This document shows positions 24,701 through 36,700 of a stretch of DNA of 64,000 bases, piece after piece. Under the pieces are notes generated by a model. That model did no database searches. It had not been told where the DNA came from and saw only the letters and a list, made by a program, of their open reading frames with translations. The translations under genes were made by a program, and so were the position numbers. The stretch comes from Phoronis australis. Lineage: Eukaryota; Phoronida; Phoronidae. Position 1 is the stretch's first letter, and each line of letters begins with the position of its first letter. The stretch lies in assembly GCA_002633005.1 (NCBI GenBank), contig NMRA01000945.1:6181-70180 (forward strand). Direction: 5' to 3'.

Positions 24701-27700
24701 AATATTTATGAAAATATATTGAGGACCTTTGTAGAGAGGTAAACGTAAAAAAAAATTGCCACTAGGTGGCACACCAGTAACCAGATCCGTCTGATAGTCA
24801 TCATCCTGCGTTATTCACATCATATAAATGCACTTACTAAATTTAGTAAAGATCCTGCAAACGTGTTAGGAGATACAGCCATAAGCGCAAAAACAAAAAA
24901 TTGCCACTAGGAGGCGCCACACTAGTTGAAGTCGTCGAAAAACCATTGCCAGCCGTCCACTTCATAGTAAGAACATACATGACAATTTTCGCAATCATCC
25001 TTTGATCGGTTTGGTTGATGGAGGGATGGACGCCAAAAAACAGACTCAAAAACAGTAAAAATGGTCACTAGGTGGTGCAAAATACCTCAAATCCATCCGA
25101 AAACAAAAGGATAACGTCATCTCATTAATAGATGCCTATGTGCCAAATTTCATGGAAATCGGTTGAGGACCTTTCAAGATACAGAGGCAAACGTAAAAAA
25201 CTAAAATTGCCACCAGGGGGCACAGCGGAATTCGGGTTGGTCCGAAACACATCGCCCTCTGTCGTCAACCCCATAGGAACACACCTGCCAAATCTCAATA
25301 GGATCCTGCAAGGGGGTTAGAAGATACAGCCGCAGACGGCGGACGCCAGATGCCCAGACAGAGATGACGGCAATATGCACCCAAATATAAATATGTGGGC
25401 GCATAAAAAATGAACTGTCGGCTCTTCTTGAGCCCTGACATCACATCTAAAGTGATAAAGGAAAGTGCCATAACAATTTTTAATGTTAAGTGAGTGCCCT
25501 TAATCAAAAGTTTGGATTATTTACAGAAAACATATGAAATTTGATGCCACTCGTAACACTGAGGCAGTCTGCAATATGAGAAACATGCCCTTGTAAGTGA
25601 GCCATCACAGGTAAATTTTCTACAATTTTGTGAACTAGCCGAATGGAAGAGAAAGCTTCTATCAAAAACATAGCAATACAGTACTTGTTAGTTATAGTTA
25701 CTGTGATCTCTGCACCAGCTTGACCTGTCCAATAAAACTGAAATGTGATATTTTCAACAGATTTCTTTGAGATATTTGGAAGCTTTAACTTTGCTGGTAA
25801 CTTAAATGCCCACATCGGTTATTTGCTGCCTGATGGCTTTAACAGTCACGAATCACCCTACAGACTTGTCTAATGAAAGCTCACAACATAACAATTCATA
25901 TGGTAAACTAATTTGTGTCAGCTTCCAACAAAACTTTGACACGGACACCCCACAAATATGGAATTAGACATGCTCACTTGTAAAGCAACATTGACTGATC
26001 CAAGAAAATCATCCACATTTCCACTGGAGTTGCGTGCAGATTGTGCCATTTGCTTGAAAAAGCGGTTCAACCCTTTGACCCCCTTGACTTGGTTGAGTCT
26101 ACTTGCAGCATCAAAGACTGAGGTCTCATCATCATGATCCCTGAAGTGGGAGAAAACAACTCAACATTCACTGACAACCATAAGACAGATGAACTAGCGC
26201 ATGCTGTACTCTTAATAACGATGACATGTTCCTATGGACACTTGCACAGCAACAAAGGATCTTCTATTAACAAAAAGGCACATTCAAGCAGACTCAAAAA
26301 TCCTAAAATGACAGTGATGTAAGCTACAGCGGCCTTTGATGGGTCTTTGTGAAACTTAGATTATGAATAGATCCTCTCTGTCTCAGAAATGCATCACTCA
26401 TATCTAATCACTTACCATTCTTGAAGTTTACTGAGGGCTTATGTCCCACTCTTAATACATTGGCAGGCTTGTAGTCGCTGTATCGTACTTCAAGAGCAAT
26501 ATGACACATATCACATTTTCCATTGCATCAGCATAAAATTTCCACACAAGAAATGGTGGCACTGAGGTGGCCACTTTTCAATTTTTTTGTAGGGCGATAG
26601 CTCTGATTTTCTCAGCACTGTTCTATTGATTAATTCTTCACTTGTCGACTGATTCCCCTTGCTTTATCAATTTTGTCATCAATGTTGCATGATAATGATT
26701 ACGATGATGACAATTACAGCAAGAGCAATGTGAAAGCATTGAAATGCGTCCACAAATAGACCGCAAATGGTGTCATAAAAATGGCCATGAGATCATACAG
26801 AATGCGTCAAATTCATCCCAAATTAGGAAGGTGTCGACGTCTCTTTAATACAGAACTGTTTGCCAATTTCATGAAAACATACTATGAAACTCCAAAGATA
26901 CAAAGGCAAATGTAAGTCAAAGCCATCTAAAAAGTAGTAGACAGCCAATATCATATTTTAATAGGAAAACACTTTCTTGCAAACATTCACAAAGATTCTA
27001 CAATGGAATAAGGAGCTACAGCTATTGTAGGTGATGATGTTGACATTTTCAGCATCTTCATTGGTGTTAGCAGTGTCATCATCATAGAACTCATCAGTGA
27101 TGTAAGAGTATTGAGACGCAATCCGACGTCCGTTGCTAAACTGTTGTCTAACTACTGGTTTTGGAGATGATTTCACACCAGCAATTTTGTTCATATTTGT
27201 GGCCTTTAGTCACGATCGTTATCCCTGCATCAGGGATCAATGTGGATGATGTTGTCGGCAGGTGTTTGGGCAGTGGTTTCGTGTTTGTGGCGCCATCATG
27301 AGGCTATACTATTGTGTTGGGTGCGTCACTGTTTCGGCAATTTTAGGGGTGTTGGTGTCATCTTCATCAATGTTCTTGTTGGTGTTTCTCATTGGTGGCA
27401 TTGTTGGTGCGCAATGACGATTCTTCGAGCAATTTGGTTAAGAGCAAGACAGAGGCCAAAAGAAAACACTAAAATAGTGAATAGGTCAAATTCTTCCAAA
27501 TTGGGGAGATTGGAAAATCTGCAGGACTTAGCCAGTATTTGTGGACTATGCTATTTACCAACAATTATTAGTCAATGGGTAAACCGCATGTTCCAAGTTT
27601 GTGCAACTGACTCACTAGATCTAAGGTATTTCACAATTATGTGACTTAGTCACCAGATCTAAGTTAGTTCAGAATTTTGTGACATTCACCAGATATAAAA

Positions 27701-30700
27701 GAAATTTCAGAGTTGTGTGACATACTCACCAAATATCTAGATGGATAAAGTCAGTGGTTGGATCATCAAGGTCACTGGAAATAAGAACACATCATTAAAC
27801 AACAAACACCGAGACTGAGTTGGTAAACCCTAGATTTAGAGTTTAGTAAACAGTGAGCTCCCACAAGCCATACGTTATGTCAGGGTAAGGGGAACAAAAT
27901 AGACATGAACAACAACAAAAAGACAATGTACTCAGAAAACAGGTTACCCATAAAATAACCTTGAAGGAGGAACGTGATTTGGTCAAAAGAGCAGGTCGTT
28001 TATGAACAAGACAACTCAGTCAAATGAATATGTCATCAACCAATTGAAAAAACAAGTTGTTTATGGAATGCAAAAACCTATTTGAGAAAAGCCAACAATA
28101 TTTTAAACACTCACGAGTAGCTTTTGAACAAACAACACTATAAGTTTTCAAACAAAAACAACTTTGAAGGTTTGAGACAATTTCAAAAGAACATTGAATT
28201 TTGAAAGAACCAGACAATGTTGAACATATAAGACAGCCTTGAAAGAACCAGGAACTTTCAAACAATTTGGAACAAACACGAACAAACAAAGCATTTTCAT
28301 CAAACATAATTTGGTCATCTTGTTGATACCATTATTTTCAATTGCTAAATTTCATTGAAAAGACATGGTCACGTGTTCCAATTTATAGCAAACTGGTATT
28401 AGTTCAAAAATCCAATTCTATATGCTCAATCATTCAAAAAATCCCAGAGTTATAACCTATAGTTTTTTAGAAATTTGACTAAATACACCAACAAGTTGTC
28501 TTGAGGTCCTACATAACCTAAAACTTTGATCTAGGACAAAAGTTAATCATTTATATCATCCCACACTCCCCAATTAAATATCGATGCTTCAACGTTGCGT
28601 GAAAGTCCCTATGGAGATACTCGTGTGGACAGACTGCTAAATAGTTTTCACCACTTATGCAAACCTTGCTAAACCTGGACAGTCAAATGAACAACTGCTT
28701 TATAGCAATGCTGACTTTGTTTTGCTCAAGAGCAGTCTACATCTAACAATGAACATGGTTTGACCATTAGAGCTGAACAGAAAATTTTAACCCATTAAAT
28801 TTGCAATTCATGGCCTACAAGATCAGGGCTAGTTTCCATGGAGATAATGTAAGATGGCTAGACTCATTTAACTTTGCGCTGGCAAAAGTACACTGTCGTG
28901 TGATTAACTAAATTTCATGCTTTTACCAAAAGTGAACAATTTTTGTCATGTTTTGGATAATTGTTACTGTAACATGAATGCCATGGACATTACAAGTGAC
29001 TGGATTATTATTAAATGCCATTGTTGTGAGAGTTATCTAGGACAATGAAACATTGGAATCAATGGAAAATATAACAAAATGTTTTTATAAAAGATCCAGT
29101 TACGCGGAGCATTGAGATGCCCCTNCGATTCTTAAATAGGTTAAGAATACGTAGAGGCAGGTATCAAAAAATGATTACGTATTAAACTAATAAAGTTGCA
29201 ACTATGCCCACAGCACAAGTCGGAACTTAATCTCCAAATGGAGAGGTTCTACTTTAGTCTAGATAAAATATTGTCTGCCAAATTTCAAGAAAATCCTTCA
29301 TCAAACTTGGTTGACATCGAGGCACATGCAAAAAACTGCCATAGAATAGTTGAAACTGTCCACAAATCAACGCGAGCCATGTTTACATCAATAGAAACGC
29401 CAGCGTCAAACTTCGTAATGATTCCTCAAACCGTTTGACCGAAAGACAAGGATTCCAAAAACAGACACCATAATGCTAAAATAAACACTTGGGATGCACA
29501 ATTTGCCAGAGCTGTACCAAAATGGGCAGCATCCACCAAAGGACTTGGCAACTACAGTGAAATATCGATTTCTAACAAAAATAATTGGCAAAACTTTTAA
29601 TTTTGTCATTGATCAAAGCCTTCTAACATTATTGTAAATGCTTACAATTAATGTCTGCTGGCAGCTTAGGTATAGAACTTGAGTATGGCATCGTTTTAAT
29701 ACTGTATGTCACTTGTGAATGAAACATGACAAAAAGATTTCATTGGTCCACCCTATTGTGTAATAAATTGGTGACATTTTCCCACACAGGGGTAGAAGAA
29801 AAGTAAAAATTGGATCAAAGGAGCACAACGGTACTGTTCATAAGTTAACAAAAGCTGAGCTCTAGTTAACAGGAAACATCTACCGAATTTCACCACGATC
29901 CTTTAAATAACTTCTCTGTGATGTTGAAACGAGCTAGAAAATAAAACTGCTGCTAATGGGCGTAATGTTTTCCATCTAAAAATCAATGTCAGTCGTGCTG
30001 TCATGAATAGGAACATAATACTTCGAATTTCACGGAAGCCATTCAAACCATAATTGGCAGATAGAGAGCCAGATGTAAAAACGACAGTAAAATTACAATA
30101 AAAACACTCTAAGAAGTGACACTTGGCAAAATGAAATAAAAATTTAAAGGTGATGTCGACGACGAAACAAAAAAATTCAACAGCCAACTCCTATTGGACC
30201 ACCGTACAGTTAATGACAAACCATTAAAAGTGAAATGAGGAATCAGTTAATGACAAAAGACAGTAATCAAACCTGAAAACCTTGACTAACTCAATAATGG
30301 CAAGCCCAAGCATCAAACCAATCACAGAGATATAAAGCCCGTGAGATCTATTCACATACCAAATTTAAAAAGGTTCAATCAAAAGATAGCGGAGATAGAG
30401 TGCACAAACATAACTTGGAAAACCCCCATCACAGTGCCATCTTGTGTCTGACTTTGCTCAAAAATAAAAAGCTCGAGCTATTGGTTAGATAAACACTGTA
30501 TTAAAGTAAATTTCGTGTTGATGAGATGAAAAATGAGATCTCAACCATGAATATGATAAGTCAATAAAGTGCGGCTAGTAATAAGTCAATAAAAAGAACA
30601 GTAGTATGTTAAGCAGTAAATCTCAAATGTCTTGAGAACAGTAAGTCGTAGCGAGAAACGGGTGTCACAAAGCAGAAGTTTCAGACAGATCCGTCAAGGG

Positions 30701-33700
30701 ACACCAAAGATCAACTAAAACTAAAGAAATGTCATCAGAAAATCTTGAATTACTTCGGAATGGTAAGTCTTAGAAAAAAACAAATGGCACAATCTCAATA
30801 GCCTGTGAAATCATCTATCCACAGAAAATAAAATTTGATTGATGGCCACAGTACAATACACAGAATTGTCACACAACAAACCAGTTTGTCAAAATAACAT
30901 TTTAATTACAAAATTACGCACCAAAATGTTCATATTTATTATGCACTAATACGATATCCCATCAGTTGTTTATTAACAATAGAAAATAAAATTTAAAAGA
31001 TGTGCAGCTTATTCATATGATACTTACAATCGGAATTTTTCATTCCACACTGGGTTGAGTGTGTTCGGTTTCACTGATGTTGTCTGAATGTAGCGTGCTG
31101 GGATACGAGTCTTCTCCTTCTTGGGCTTAAACTTGAGAGCATTGGACAGTCTACGAGAGGCTTTCTTATCCTGAAAATTGAACTGGCAGCTAGTACAACT
31201 TTCATGAAAAGGGAAAGAAAGAATGAGGTATGGCAAATACAGAGATCAATTAAACTTTCCTTCATCGTATATACGAAAACAAGTTTTAAAGACCATTTGC
31301 ATGCTCCTATATACTAATGAATAGCAGGAACTAACTGACAATGCTATCTGAACATAATCTACACTAAACAAAGTGCAGTTGCATTCATTGACAACTTGTC
31401 AATGTGAAAACAAAAATTTGCAAATAGCTGACCTTTGCCATACTGAGGTACCTTGGGGGCTCATATAGTCCACATCATGCAGCGTTATTCCCTTACACCA
31501 CGGCATGATATTTAACTGGACACAGTTGAGTGATTTACGGCAGATTATTTTCAATACAAAACTCATTCTTAAAAACATTTGGCAATTTTCAAGCTACTTC
31601 ATGTTCACATCTTTGCTACATGTTGTTTTTACCTAATTTGACCATGCAATCACAGAGATAAGGAATTAGCATGCAAGATCCACTTTAAAACAAAACAACA
31701 CCTGTAATGTCCAAGCATTAGTACACCCCCATAAAGAAAAATAGTTATTTGTATATGGACAGTCAAAAATTAAGAAACAGGTGGCCCTTAGTTGTGACCT
31801 CATGCAAGGACGATACTCATGATGATCATAAAATCATGAATTAAACTATCCTTTTTGCAGAGATGGAGTGAATGCATTGTACCATGATCTGGTGTTTGAA
31901 ATTTTAGGCCACCAGATGGAGCTATGTCATTAAAGAAAAGTACAAAACACCTTCCTCAGCTTGTTAATTTCGGCATTACAAATCCCTATGGAGCAGACAA
32001 AATTTTTCGGGATTATAATGAGCATATCAAACTAATTTCAATGACGAACAATGATCAGTGTACAACCGTATAATGGTACACCTGCATAACAGTACAACTG
32101 TAGTACACCTGTCGAACAAGTGGTAACATATTACACATTTTTTTATATGCCAAGACAAATGTTTTTCTAGTTGCAAATCTGGCTGGCCTAAAAAGATGTG
32201 ATGATTTCTAGTTTTCATCTTAGTCAAATAAATGTAGACATGAATAAATAAAGTGTTTTCAGAAACAAACACTACGACAGACATTAAAACGATTATTCAT
32301 AGAAGTATTAGTACAGCTGTTGTATGCACGGTGGTTATCGTTGGAAAGTTATTTTAACAGCTTTCTCAGTTCCAAGACATCTATCAAACAACAAAAAATA
32401 CCAGACTCACACACGGGTAGATGGCAGCAATTGTTCAGAAATGTATTTCCGGGTAAAAGGACTTGAGTTTAGTAATTCATGTCTAACTGTACTTCCTATG
32501 TAAGTAATTTCCTTGATTAAACAGGTGTCTCCAGATCATTGATCCTGACATTCCACTGTATACCTGTTGTTAACTACCACTACCAGCTACTCAGACTCAC
32601 TTGGATAGAGAGAGCAACCACTATATTGTCAAAGGAAAATATTGGCATTACCCCTCTTGAAGACTTTATTTATTTAATTTTTTATACATTACATAATGTA
32701 AGAACAACATACATTGAGTACAATTTGTCAGACATCTTCAAAAGCTAAATACCGTAAACTCGCAGGTTAACGCCCATGCCTGGGTAATCGCCCATCCCCG
32801 ACTTTGTCAATCTTCGGTTTAAGCGTGCACTGCTTGGGTAACCGCACCCACCCCCTGTCTCAGGATTTCCCAATTTAAGCACCCAGGGCGTTAACCAGCG
32901 TTTCCGGCAAGTCTCTATTAAAGATGTATATAGGAACTACAGTACGGTATCTTTGACTCTACTAATATCCACACAACTGTGTACTAAACTGTGCAAGTTT
33001 TTGCAAGTTGTGTGCAAGTTTCAGTGGTCCATACAGACGATTAAGTACTAATCAAGATATGTGGAATTTAAGTTTATAAGTAACCATAGAAAACTGTACA
33101 AATTCAGCTAATTTATTAAAAAACACATCACCTCAGAAATGTATGATCAGATTCAACTGAAACTTAGATACTATTCTCGAAAATACTGCTTGAATTTGTT
33201 TTCATTGTTCAACTTTTGCACAAGGTTCCAAAAACTAGGACATTCATGATTTTGCTGAAAAATGATTTGTAGAAAACAAAACTGAAGCAATAATTAAGCA
33301 AACCACAACTGCACTTTTGACATTAAACTTTGAAAATCTATATTGAGATTGTCGGGCCATGTTTCAGGTTTATTCTAATGAAAAGATGTGGCCACACAAC
33401 TCAAACAATGCTAAACTTTAATAAAATCGAGATTTGAAGATATTTTGACAGCATGCACAGACTTGTACTCGCATCAACAAGTTCTAGAAAAGTGAACATA
33501 TTGAGACAACAGCAACAAATAATTGTGTGACATGCATTATAGAGTGGAAAAGGTCAATGGATACTTCGAACTGTTCAAGAAGATGAGGTGACCTTCTCTC
33601 AGATGCAGCTAAACATATGTGCCCATCATCTTGAATCAAAATTATATTTAATTCAACAGAAAGTGAGCAGGTAAGCAATACCATTATAGCTAATTCACGC

Positions 33701-36700
33701 TTCATAAAAAGGTCTATTCACAAAATTCCTAGTAGAATCATTAATAATTAATTATAAATAACAATAAACAAGCGCACAATAGCTAATGGAATGAACACGA
33801 TTGATTGGGCTAATGTAACACTTAAGGCACAATCCCTCGTGGTAATTTCAGATGCCAAACATAAAAAAATCATTAGTTTCACTGTACAATACTGCAGTTT
33901 ACTTCAGCCAGCATTTTATTAAATAAATCTAACGATATTACTAAAACACTAACTTCCCTGTTCCACAGAAAAGAGACTTGGATCTGCCTACGTGATAAGG
34001 AGAATCGATGATGCCAGTAGTTCTAGTACAAATTCATTGACGAAGTACTCAGTGACACGAAATGGGCGGAGTTTCTAAGTAAGAGAAGTACATTTAACTA
34101 AATTGAACATGTTACCTACAGTATTGCCTTTTCTGGCTATCTCAGGTAAGAAAAAGGAACTTAAAAAATTGACAATTTTCATTCTTCATGTATTCTCATG
34201 TATCATTGCCACCATCAGGCCTCAGGGGAGTTGTAGTTAATATACAGATGGGTCAGAGCCGACTCAACTCTCCTTGGTCCCTACGCAGCCTAAAGTTGTA
34301 GCTATACAGATGGGTAAGAGTCAACTCAACTCTCCTTGGTCCCTACACTAAGCCTCAAGGTCACATGTTTCAACCTGATGTTGGTATTGACCATGTACCT
34401 ATTGACTCGTATGTAGCTGGTCAATATTTCCTATGTTGCGTTCTACACGAACCTCATTTACAAAACTTAATCAGTATAATGACTGAGAAAGTGAAAGCGC
34501 ACAACAGAGGGCACTTACCTTGGGCGTGCGCGGCTCTTCATCAGACTCTTCATCTTGAGGGGTGAGACTGCCTCGACGACTACCAGGAATAATACCCAGC
34601 ATGCAGTACGGGTCACTGAATCCTACACAGGAATAAGACAATGGCAAGATAATGAACCATCAAACAATTGAAAGATTAGCAAGAGTACGGTCCTTGAAAT
34701 TTGAGCGATATTGGCGTACAAGAAGGGTTTACTTATGCCTATTGTAATCTGGGATGCAAGGTGACTACCTTGATCTTGCAGCTAAGAACATGTCCCACTA
34801 ATCCCACTCTTGACTTTGAAGTTGTTTTTTCAATTTAGGTACAATTGCGACCCAACAACTCTTGAGAGGGAGTCTTGAATCATTCTCCAGGTCCAGCCTC
34901 AAAAATACACTTCTAAATTTCTAACTTAGTTCAGTCTAATTTAAACTTGTGTTGGATCCTATTGACAAGCCTTGCAATGCATTTCACCAAATATCTACAA
35001 AACTGTAGATTTTAGCTTCAGTTGGTAAAAGGTTTTTTTGGAACTGGAAAGCCTGTAGATTGAGTTTTGATTTCTTACAAATTTTTCATTAACTGGGTCA
35101 GATGACATGTCTTTCTAAGGAAATTAACCAAAAAAGCAGCAATGGCAATAACATGGCCTCATTTCACTGGATATAAAATTTAAAGCTGTGCACTCTAAAA
35201 AACGCTCTAACAGTTTCTAAAATAGTTTGTTTTCGTTTTACATAACGTTAGAGTTTTTTCATGAAGATCATAAAAGTCCGATTTTAGATAGCCTCTCATA
35301 CAAAAATGGAACATTTTAATAAGCAATTCTTTCTTAGTTTTTAAGTAAGAATTATTAGTCTTCATACATGTCATGTGTTGGTCACATCACGTGATCTTTA
35401 GTTAACTCTGAAACATTCTCTGTCTTTGATTCATAACAACACTAATAATGTAAATTCTTATAAATGATTTAAGGAACAGTGAATACAACATTGTATTTGA
35501 AAGTTTCATATGGATCCAATCAGTCATTCCTGAGATACTGTGTTCAAAATGTAGCCAAATTTGGACATATTCCTAGAGTCCTCCACAATGTTAACAACAA
35601 ACAGGTCAAAACCGTAATACCGTACAAGCAGAAGAGAACACGTAGTCAGGCAATTGAAAAATGGAGATTTAACTGGGATCCAAAACAATAACAATCCCTT
35701 AAAAATAGCTGTTGAATGCAAATGTAAACCACTGTCTTACCATCAGCATCCTTTGCTTCCAAGTGCCTAGCCTCTACAACAGTCACTGTAAGGATGACAA
35801 TAGGGGGCTTTTCTTCCGCTGCACGCCCCAGCAGATGGGCATGCTCCTCAGGCTGTATGTTGAAGGCCTCCTGTGCATACTGATACAGGTCATGGATATA
35901 GGCGGAGTGACCGGCGCTAGTTGTACCTATCTTATGTTTGATGGTGTACAGCACTTCGATGTATAGCAGGTCATACTGGAAGAACAGACGCGTGTTTTAG
36001 TACATGTGACGTCATAACACAAGAATGAGGGGGAGTTTCATGGTGTACAGCACTTCAATGCATATAGCAGGTTATACTAGAAGACCCAACAAATGTGTTG
36101 GTAATACGAAAATGAGGGCAATAGGAAAATAACAGAGCAATACTTTATGAAGCATGAGATAAAGAGGAGAAGCATCAGGTCACATTATGTTTCGGGACAA
36201 AGGTATTACATATAGAAAACTACAGAAGAGTATGGAAACTATTCATAGACACCATGTCACACATAGAAACTATTCATGGACAGCTGGTCACATATGGAAA
36301 CTATTCATGGACACCATGTCATGCATAGAAATTGTTTATGGACACCCTGTCATACATCAAAACTATTCATGGACACCTTGCAACACATAGAAACTATTCA
36401 TGGACACCTGGTCACGCATAGAGACTATTCATGGACACCTGGTCACAAATGGAAACTGTTCATGGACACCATGTCACATACGGAAACTACTCAAGGATGA
36501 TGCTGAAACCACTTGGCTGATGTATTGCATAGATACATACATTGGCAATGCCATTTTAAGAAACAGTCTGACATAAACTATAATGGTCTGATGTTTACCT
36601 GTTGTAATTACAACGGCTTACAATTGATAAAAACCTCAGCCACATTATTAAAAGTAAGTGACCCAGTTGTGATTTACGTTAAGGAGATTCCCCACTTTTC

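Larger units (their letters stand above)
23930..25410 (+). mobile_element. composite repeat element, array 2 (CTCF-like cores)
   Basis: This is a second copy of the family at 20015-21348: left end GTTGAAATGTGCCCACGAATG, right end ATATGTGGGCGCATAAAAA preceded by GAGATGACGGCAATATG as in array 1. Ten cores, all in plus orientation, lie near 24008, 24074, 24203, 24337, 24462, 24621, 24759, 24904, 25063 and 25210. From 24203 on three unit types alternate (A GGCCACTAGGTGGCGCAAA, B GCCACTAGGGGGCAC, C CCACTAGGAGGCGCCACAG) as A-B-C-A-B-C-A-B, a higher-order period of about 418-444 bp. It lies in the intron between BAIAP3 exons 7 and 8. Confidence 0.82.
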
